This document shows positions 34,304 to 39,557 of a DNA stretch of 39,557 nucleotides, piece after piece (the first letter of the stretch is position 1; each line of letters opens with the position of its first letter). The DNA comes from Chryseobacterium gleum. Lineage in GTDB: Bacteria > Bacteroidota > Bacteroidia > Flavobacteriales_D > Crocinitomicaceae. The translations under genes were made by a program, and so were the position numbers. Under the pieces are notes generated by a model. It made no database searches. It had not been told where the DNA came from and worked only from the letters and a program-made list of their open reading frames with translations. The DNA is taken from assembly GCA_945897805.1 (NCBI GenBank), contig CAMDFX010000019.1:1-39557 (forward strand), written 5' to 3'.

Positions 34304-35386
34304 CTAAATTTTTACAGCTGATTTAAGTTTTGCAACTTTCACTTCTTTAACAAAGGTACGAACTAATTCTTCAAAAACTAAAGCTGTGGGTGTATTTTCC
34401 TGAAAAACAGCAGGTCTTCCCACATCGCCTGATTCTCGTACACTTTGTACCAAAGGAATGTGACCTAAAAATGTTTCGCCCATTCCTTCTGCTAGATTTT
34501 TAGCACCGTCGCGACCAAACAAATAATACTTATTTTCTGGTAATTCTGCTGGCGTAAACCATGCCATGTTTTCAATAATTCCAATCACTGGAACGTTGAT
34601 GTTTTCAAGCTTGAACATGTTAACGCCTTTTCGCGCATCCGCCAAAGCTACTTCTTGCGGCGTGCTCACAATCACAGCGCCATCCAACGGAACTGTTTGA
34701 ACCAAAGAAAGGTGAATGTCGCCCGTTCCTGGAGGAAGATCAATCAACAAATAATCCAATTCACCCCAATAGGCATCGGTAAATAATTGTGTCATTGCTT
34801 TTGCAGCCATTGGACCGCGCCAAACAACCGCATTGTCTTGCTCAGTAAAAAATCCGATTGATAAAATTTTAATTCCGTAACTCATCACAGGATTGATCAT
34901 CGGCGTTCCGTCCACATCTATCATCGTTGGTCTTTCTCCAACCACGTCAAACATTGTTGGCATCGAAGGACCGTAAATATCAGCATCTACGATTCCAACT
35001 TTGAAGCCAGCTTTCGTTAATCCGCCAGCTAAATTGGCTGTGATAGTTGATTTTCCAACGCCGCCTTTTCCAGAAGCGATGGCAATGATATTTTTCACTT
35101 CAGGCAAGATTTTTCTTCTTGCTTTCATCGATTCTGCTGGAATTCCTTTGACAGTGGTGGCAATTTGCAAATCATCGCCAAAAGCTTGTTTTAGATTAAA
35201 TTCAACCAATTCTTGCATGCGTTTTCTTGCATGAAGCGCAGGATTTGAAACCAAAACAGTAATGTTAATTCCTGTTTCAGAAATCTCTAAATTTTCAACT
35301 AAATTAAGGGAAACGATGTCTTTTTTTAAGTCTGGCTCATGCACTTTTCCCAGTACTTCTAATATGTTTTCTCTTGTAATACTCAT
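34304..35386 (-). CDS. mrp: Mrp/NBP35-type P-loop ATPase lacking all cysteines
   Basis: This 360-aa protein has an N-terminal MIP18 domain (HEPDLKKDIVSLNLV, about 18-32), then a deviant Walker A ASGKGGVGKST near 100-110 and the LLIDLPPGTGD Walker B. It is assigned to Fe-S cluster assembly. However, I find no Cys anywhere; the C-terminal CxxC that bridges the cluster in other Mrp proteins is replaced by ENMAWFTPAELPENKYYLFG. I set the start at ATG 35386; the longer frame uses a TTG that lies in the promoter box. It is co-transcribed with nfu and the glycosyltransferase. Confidence 0.93.
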   Translation of the reverse strand: MSITRENILEVLGKVHEPDLKKDIVSLNLVENLEISETGINITVLVSNPALHARKRMQELVEFNLKQAFGDDLQIATTVKGIPAESMKARRKILPEVKNIIAIASGKGGVGKSTITANLAGGLTKAGFKVGIVDADIYGPSMPTMFDVVGERPTMIDVDGTPMINPVMSYGIKILSIGFFTEQDNAVVWRGPMAAKAMTQLFTDAYWGELDYLLIDLPPGTGDIHLSLVQTVPLDGAVIVSTPQEVALADARKGVNMFKLENINVPVIGIIENMAWFTPAELPENKYYLFGRDGAKNLAEGMGETFLGHIPLVQSVRESGDVGRPAVFQENTPTALVFEELVRTFVKEVKVAKLKSAVKI

Positions 35387-35404
35387 TGGTTCTGAAATCT
35401 TGTA

Positions 35405-35412
35405 CAAAATTA
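35405..35412 (-). promoter_or_regulatory. -7 box of the mrp-nfu operon
   Basis: TAATTTTG on the minus strand ends 18 nt before the mrp ATG. A TTG (35428-35430 on the complement) gives a 15-nt spacer, a little short. Confidence 0.5.
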
Positions 35413-35433
35413 CGAATTTCAGTTGGTCAAGTC

Positions 35434-36036
35434 CTAAATATTTTTGACTTCTCGCACAGATTTGATTGATTTCGCCATCAAATCAATGATATTTTTTTGG
35501 TAACCTTCCTCACGACTTCTAAAAACGTAAGTGTAACCGTCTATAACTTTCTGACCATAAACATGGTAAGAGATATGTGGTTTTGGATCTGTGATGGGAG
35601 AAGCTTTCTCGCCGTCCACTTTCAAAGTGCTTTCGTAGATGATAAAATCTTTTTCCTCCACGAGAAATTTCGTTTCAAAAATATCGAGTTCCTTTAATTT
35701 CCTTTTTTTATCTGAAACTTTGTTTTTTTCCTCTCCAAAATCATCAATAATTAAGTAGAAATTTGGTCCGACTTCAATTTCCCACTTAAATCCGTCTTCA
35801 TTATGTTTCACTTCTGGCCTGGTAGAAGCGCCAATATTCGCAGTTTCGTCAGGCAACATGATGGTTGCGTTTAACCCAAAATCTTTGAGATTGAATTTTT
35901 GAAATTCAAAGAAATCTTCGATTAATTCTGGTTGATTTTTTTGTTCATCATTGTCCCCACAAGCTGAAAAAAGCATGCAAATACCAGCTAAGCTGAAAAA
36001 AGCGATATATTTTGATATGCTTTGAATTTGACTCAT
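35434..36036 (-). CDS. Hypothetical lipoprotein
   Basis: This 200-aa protein has a signal peptide with lipobox LFSAC (Cys26) and an acidic stretch after it. The mature domain has alternating strands and ends in YVFRSREEGYQKNIIDLMAKSIKSVRE, an arrangement seen in small envelope proteins with an alpha/beta fold. I do not recognise the family and see no catalytic motif. It lies 47 nt upstream of mrp on the same strand and has its own -7 box. It is divergent from the MerR-type regulator, with a 199-nt gap holding both promoters. Confidence 0.8.
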   Translation of the reverse strand: MSQIQSISKYIAFFSLAGICMLFSACGDNDEQKNQPELIEDFFEFQKFNLKDFGLNATIMLPDETANIGASTRPEVKHNEDGFKWEIEVGPNFYLIIDDFGEEKNKVSDKKRKLKELDIFETKFLVEEKDFIIYESTLKVDGEKASPITDPKPHISYHVYGQKVIDGYTYVFRSREEGYQKNIIDLMAKSIKSVREVKNI

Positions 36037-36067
36037 GTCTTTGAAGAATGATTTACTTTTTCTCTAA

Positions 36068-36075
36068 CAAATATA
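36068..36075 (-). promoter_or_regulatory. -7 box of the lipoprotein gene
   Basis: TATATTTG on the minus strand, 31 nt before the ATG, matches TAnnTTTG; no good -33 TTG. Confidence 0.5.
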
Positions 36076-36195
36076 ATTTATTTGATTGGATATCATCTGG
36101 TAATAAAAAATATTATTCAACTATTATTTTTTTGTTGCTAAAAAGTAGTATCGAATCAAAAAATAAACACCCCAAGTGAAAAAAAATGACTTCAT

Positions 36196-36222
36196 TTGAT
36201 GAACATTTTAAACAAACCTTTG
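36196..36222 (+). promoter_or_regulatory. Candidate promoter of the MerR/B12 regulator
   Basis: TTG (36196-36198), a 16-nt spacer and AACCTTTG (36215-36222, one mismatch to TAnnTTTG). The start codon is 13 nt further on. Confidence 0.4.
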
Positions 36223-36235
36223 TTCTAGATTTACA

Positions 36236-37111
36236 ATGGCTGATTATAAGATAAAAGATTTAGAGCAACTCACAGGTATTAAGGCACATACTATCAGAGT
36301 GTGGGAAAAACGCTATGGAATTCTAAATCCCGAAAGAACCGATACACAAGTAAGAACATATTGCGACAAAGAATTAGTTTCTTTGTTGAACGTGGCTTTA
36401 TTGAATAAAAACGGTCTCAAAATCTCTCGCATTGCTGAAATGTCCGAGAAACAAATTAATCAAAAAATTGCTGATTTACGAGGAAATTTTGATTTTGATT
36501 CTAGCTATGAAGAATTGGTGATTTCACTTGTTGAATTGGATGAGACATTGTTCAAAAACACTTTAAATAATTTGATTGCAAGTGTTGGTTTAGAATCTAC
36601 TTTTACAAGTCACTTAGTTCCTTTTTTGGATAAAATTGGCATCATGTGGTTGATTGGTTCTATCAATGCTGCACAAGAACATTTTATGTCTAATCTCATT
36701 CGTCAATTGCTGATCACTGAAATTGATAAAATAGATGTGCCAGCTGTGAAAGAAAATCCTGTTATGTTGTTTTTACCTGAGCATGAATGGCACGAAATTA
36801 GTTTGCTATTTTATCAATTTGTGTTGAGAAAAATGGGAAAATCAACCTTCTATTTAGGCCAATCCCTGCCTTATGATGCTTTGATTGAGTGTGTTGAGAA
36901 AATAAAACCACTTTGTTTAGTTACTTCTTGGTTGACTTCTGTAGATGGCACATTTGTGAAAAAATATTTTCAACGTTTGCATGAAGATACGGATGGTTTG
37001 AAAGTTTTTGCCGGCGGATACCAAATGAAACGTCACGGTGATTTAATTTCTAATTGGGCCAAAACAGTTGAATCTGTGGACGAATTAAAACATTTGGTCG
37101 TTTCAATCTAA
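36236..37111 (+). CDS. MerR-type regulator with B12-binding (CarH-like) domain
   Basis: This 291-aa protein has an N-terminal MerR helix-turn-helix (KIKDLEQLTGIKAHTIRVWEKRYG, 5-28). A helical bundle follows, with Trp138-x9-Glu148-His149, the Wx9EH signature of light-sensing CarH proteins. Then comes a Rossmann B12 domain with Glu182-x-Glu-x-His186-x-x-Ser189, close to the ExDxHxxG cobalamin motif; His186 would be the lower axial ligand. Such proteins repress carotenoid or photolyase genes in the dark with adenosylcobalamin and release DNA in light. No carotenoid gene is adjacent: aminopeptidase P follows and a lipoprotein diverges. Light sensing is inferred; non-B12 CarA-type relatives also exist. 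Confidence 0.88.
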   Translation: MADYKIKDLEQLTGIKAHTIRVWEKRYGILNPERTDTQVRTYCDKELVSLLNVALLNKNGLKISRIAEMSEKQINQKIADLRGNFDFDSSYEELVISLVELDETLFKNTLNNLIASVGLESTFTSHLVPFLDKIGIMWLIGSINAAQEHFMSNLIRQLLITEIDKIDVPAVKENPVMLFLPEHEWHEISLLFYQFVLRKMGKSTFYLGQSLPYDALIECVEKIKPLCLVTSWLTSVDGTFVKKYFQRLHEDTDGLKVFAGGYQMKRHGDLISNWAKTVESVDELKHLVVSI

Positions 37112-37195
37112 TTCATTTTTTTGTTTTTTGAAGTTTTCATTTCCTTTTGACTGAAAATTATTAATTTCAGCCTATAGAATTAATACTTTATCAGC

Positions 37196-38488
37196 ATGAA
37201 ATACGAAAGAATCGACAAAAACTTGTACGTTAAAAACCGCGCAAAATTTTCAAAACAGATGGTTGCCAATACCTTGGCGGTTTTCAATTCAAATGACATT
37301 TTTCCAATTTCAGCTGATAGCACGATGCCTTTTCAGCAACACCGTGATATTTTATATTTATCAGGCGTTGACCAAGAGGAAAGTATTTTGGTGATTTTTC
37401 CAAATTGCAAAAATGAAAAACACCGCGAAATATTATTTCTGAAAGAAACTTCTGAATTGATTGCCATTTGGGAAGGCGAAAAATTAAACAAAGAAACGGC
37501 TTTCGAAACTTCTGGTATCCAAACGGTTTATTGGTTGAATCAATTTCCTGTCATTTGGAAACAATTGATGGCCGAAGCCCAGGGCGTTTATTTCAACACC
37601 AACGAACATTTGCGCGCCAATACAGAAGCCGAAACAAGAGAAGATCGCTTTATCAAAAGTTGTCGCGCTGAATATCCTGCGCATGCGGTTTACAAAAGTG
37701 CGCCAATCATGCATAAAATTCGCTCAATCAAGGAAAAAGAAGAATTAGATTTGATGCAACACGCTTGTAACATTACAAAAAAAGGTTTAGAGCGTTTGCT
37801 TTCTTTCACGAAACCAGGCGTTTGGGAATATGAAATTGAAGCAGAATTGATTCATGAATTTGTGCGCAATCGTTCCAAAGGTTTTGCTTATACGCCAATC
37901 ATCGCTTCTGGAAAAAATGCGTGTGTCTTGCATTATATTGAGAACAATCAACAATGCAAAGACGGCGATGTGATTTTGTTAGATGTGGCGGCAGAATATG
38001 CCAATTATGCTTCAGACTTATCGCGCGCAATTCCAGTAAATGGAAGATTTACGGATCGACAAAAAGCGGTTTACAATGCTGTTTTACACGTCAAAAAAGA
38101 AGCGGAAAAAATGTTGGTACCAGGCACAATTTTGGCTGAATATCAAGCAGAAGTTGGGCGCATCATGGAAAGTGAATTGTTGAAATTGAAGTTGATAGAT
38201 TCAACGGATATTAAAAATCAAAAACCGGATTGGCCAGCGTATAAAAAATATTTCATGCATGGAACTTCGCATTTCATTGGTTTAGATACACACGACGTAG
38301 GTTTGTGGAACGAGCCAATTCAAACAGGAATGGTTTTCACTTGCGAGCCAGGAATTTACATCCAAGAAGAAGGATTGGGAATTCGCTTGGAAGACAATTT
38401 AGTGGTACAAAGTAACGGCGCGCCTTTCAATTTGATGCGCGATATTCCAATTGAAGCAGATGAAATTGAATCTTTGATGAATTCTTGA
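37196..38488 (+). CDS. Xaa-Pro aminopeptidase (aminopeptidase P)
   Basis: This 430-aa cytosolic metallopeptidase removes N-terminal residues before proline. The N-terminal creatinase-like domain spans about 1-170. The M24 domain holds the two-metal ligands: two Asp in LLDVAAEYANYASDLSR, His in HGTSHFIGLDTHDVG, and Glu in CEPGIYI and RLEDN. The length fits the E. coli PepP class. It lies 84 nt after the MerR-type gene and 10 nt before an alpha/beta hydrolase, with which it may share a transcript. Confidence 0.95.
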   Translation: MKYERIDKNLYVKNRAKFSKQMVANTLAVFNSNDIFPISADSTMPFQQHRDILYLSGVDQEESILVIFPNCKNEKHREILFLKETSELIAIWEGEKLNKETAFETSGIQTVYWLNQFPVIWKQLMAEAQGVYFNTNEHLRANTEAETREDRFIKSCRAEYPAHAVYKSAPIMHKIRSIKEKEELDLMQHACNITKKGLERLLSFTKPGVWEYEIEAELIHEFVRNRSKGFAYTPIIASGKNACVLHYIENNQQCKDGDVILLDVAAEYANYASDLSRAIPVNGRFTDRQKAVYNAVLHVKKEAEKMLVPGTILAEYQAEVGRIMESELLKLKLIDSTDIKNQKPDWPAYKKYFMHGTSHFIGLDTHDVGLWNEPIQTGMVFTCEPGIYIQEEGLGIRLEDNLVVQSNGAPFNLMRDIPIEADEIESLMNS

Positions 38489-38498
38489 TACCTATTTC

Positions 38499-39239
38499 AT
38501 GTTGCATTTCGAAAAAATTGGTTCCGGAAAGCCTGTGGTATTTTTGCATGGTTTTCTGGAATCTTCTTCCATGTGGCAATCGCTGGATCTAGCGCAATTT
38601 CCTTTTCAAAGTATTTTGATTGATTTGCCCGGACACGGAAAATCTACTTTTTTGCCTGATGTCGTTTCCATTGCTGCAATGGCGCAGGAAGTCTCGAAAA
38701 CACTGCAATCTTTGGATATTTTTGAATACGATGTCGTTGGACATTCTATGGGCGGATACGTGGCGATGCAATTAGCGAAAATCAATGCCGGTGTGAACAA
38801 AATTTGCTTGCTCAATTCCAATTTTTGGGAAGATGCACCGCAAAAGAAAATCGATCGAAATCGGGTGATTGAAGTGGTGAAAACCAACGCGCCGAGATTT
38901 ATCAAGGAAGCGATTTCGGGATTGTTTGCGCAACCAGAAAATCACGAAAAGTTCATTCAAAAAGCGATTTCAGTAGCCAATGAAATGTCTGTTGAAGCGA
39001 TAATTTACGCCACGAAAGCGATGCGAGACCGACCAGATAACACGATTTTAGCGCAAGAAAAAATTGCAGATTTAAAAATTATCCAAGGTGAATTGGATCA
39101 AGCTGTACCGCTGGAAACCATGTTGGAGCATAATAGAAATCACCAATTTAACATGTCGATTTTGCCGAGTGTGGCGCACATGACGCATGAAGAGGCTACG
39201 GCTGATTTGCGGTTGATTTTGCGGGATTTTCTAGCTTAG
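38499..39239 (+). CDS. Alpha/beta hydrolase
   Basis: This 246-aa protein has the alpha/beta hydrolase pattern: FLHGFLESSSMW (15-26), DLPGHGKS, nucleophile GHSMGG (Ser near 87), GELDQAVP with an Asp near 210, and SVAHMTHEEA with the His near 230. It lacks a signal peptide. Substrate unknown; MenH-like and esterase functions both fit the motifs. It starts 10 nt after aminopeptidase P and is followed by a bidirectional terminator. Confidence 0.87.
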   Translation: MLHFEKIGSGKPVVFLHGFLESSSMWQSLDLAQFPFQSILIDLPGHGKSTFLPDVVSIAAMAQEVSKTLQSLDIFEYDVVGHSMGGYVAMQLAKINAGVNKICLLNSNFWEDAPQKKIDRNRVIEVVKTNAPRFIKEAISGLFAQPENHEKFIQKAISVANEMSVEAIIYATKAMRDRPDNTILAQEKIADLKIIQGELDQAVPLETMLEHNRNHQFNMSILPSVAHMTHEEATADLRLILRDFLA

Positions 39240-39249
39240 GACAAAAAAA

Positions 39250-39277
39250 ATCCTGACTACTTTTCAGTAATCAGGAT
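39250..39277. terminator. Bidirectional terminator at the hydrolase/T9SS junction
   Basis: ATCCTGACTAC (39250-39260) pairs with GTAATCAGGAT (39267-39277) with one mismatch and a 6-nt loop. An A8 tract precedes it, which reads as a T8 tract for the minus-strand gene. Confidence 0.8.
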
Positions 39278-39299
39278 AAATTAAGAAGTCTAAGAAAAT

Positions 39300-39557
39300 T
39301 TATTCCTTCACCATTTTCTTAGTTGAAACAACTTGACCGTCAGCTACTAACGAGTATGTATAAGTTCCAGAAGAAAGATCTTCTCCGAAAACATTCAACT
39401 GACCTGCACCGCGATTAGTGATTTCTACTGAATTGATTAATTTTCCTTGACCATCGTAAAAATGAATTTGTGCTTGTGCAACTGTTGATGGAATGGAATA
39501 TGTTATTACTGTTGATTCAGCAAAAGGATTTGGTACATTTTGATTTAGAACAATCGT
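39300..39557 (-). CDS. C-terminus of a type IX-secreted protein (Por sorting domain)
   Basis: The last 85 codons of a minus-strand gene run off the window edge. The frame reads NQNVPNPFAEST, then IHFYDGQGKLINS, LSSGTYTYSLVADG and VSTKKMVKE before the stop. This is the beta-sandwich sorting domain (Por type A) that sends proteins through the type IX secretion system to the surface of Bacteroidota. The passenger domain is outside the window, so the function is unknown. Confidence 0.9.
   Translation of the reverse strand, partial: TIVLNQNVPNPFAESTVITYSIPSTVAQAQIHFYDGQGKLINSVEITNRGAGQLNVFGEDLSSGTYTYSLVADGQVVSTKKMVKE

Noticed and set aside
35387-35407. TTG start of mrp seven codons upstream
   Set aside because: The TTG is part of the -7 promoter box TAATTTTG; the ATG at 35386 gives the family N-terminus.
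12302-37111. Link between the polyprenyl synthase and the CarH-like regulator as a carotenoid system
   Set aside because: They are 23 kb apart, no crt genes are present, and the synthase is better explained by menaquinone side-chain synthesis.

Overview
The window looks like a chromosomal segment of a Bacteroidota member, most likely order Flavobacteriales (Crocinitomicaceae/Fluviicola-like is my guess, not tested). The signs are low GC, repeated Bacteroidota-type promoter boxes (TAnnTTTG) with no clear Shine-Dalgarno sites, an alternative complex III/cytochrome oxidase cluster, an atp operon without atpD/atpC, a GH3-family protein, and a Por-type (type IX secretion) sorting domain at the right edge. 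I saw no rRNA, tRNA, CRISPR array, transposase, integrase or phage gene.

Layout. 1-4.6 kb (+): end of an alternative complex III operon (actE end, actF) running into cytochrome oxidase subunits coxB and coxA. Together these carry electrons from menaquinol through cytochrome c to oxygen. 4.7-6.6 kb (+): ruvB and queG. 6.7-12.1 kb (-): ATP synthase operon atpB-E-F-H-A-G, interrupted between atpA and atpG by a small four-helix-bundle gene flanked by 7-nt-periodic inverted repeats. 12.3-16.5 kb (+): polyprenyl diphosphate synthase, a lipoprotein, dnaG and msrA, then a repeat-rich convergent intergenic region and glyS (-). 18.6-23 kb (+): secreted cyclophilin-FKBP fusion, SGNH hydrolase, queD, folE and a Bax-inhibitor-like protein. 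23.2-28.6 kb (+): rplU-rpmA, serS, a 32-codon membrane microprotein gene, GH3 protein, a secreted propeller-like protein and a deoxynucleoside kinase. 28.8-31.2 kb (-): thiL, an esterase and a heavy-metal-domain lipoprotein. 31.3-31.7 kb: gene-free and repeat-rich. 31.7-36 kb: EamA transporter (+), then mrp-nfu-glycosyltransferase and a lipoprotein (-). 36.2-39.2 kb (+): a CarH-like MerR/B12 regulator, aminopeptidase P and an alpha/beta hydrolase. 39.3 kb to the end (-): C-terminus of a type IX-secreted protein.

Most genes are housekeeping. Functional links in the window are respiration plus ATP synthesis (act/cox/atp), GTP-derived queuosine and folate synthesis (folE, queD, queG) and Fe-S assembly (mrp, nfu). 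The most unusual material is a cassette-like four-helix-bundle gene with inverted repeats and a possible target-site duplication inside the atp operon. Next are 7-nt-phased repeats at other intergenic sites, a dispersed element in two convergent intergenic regions, a DnaG that has lost three of four zinc ligands, a cysteine-free Mrp, and an unannotated microprotein with a full consensus promoter.
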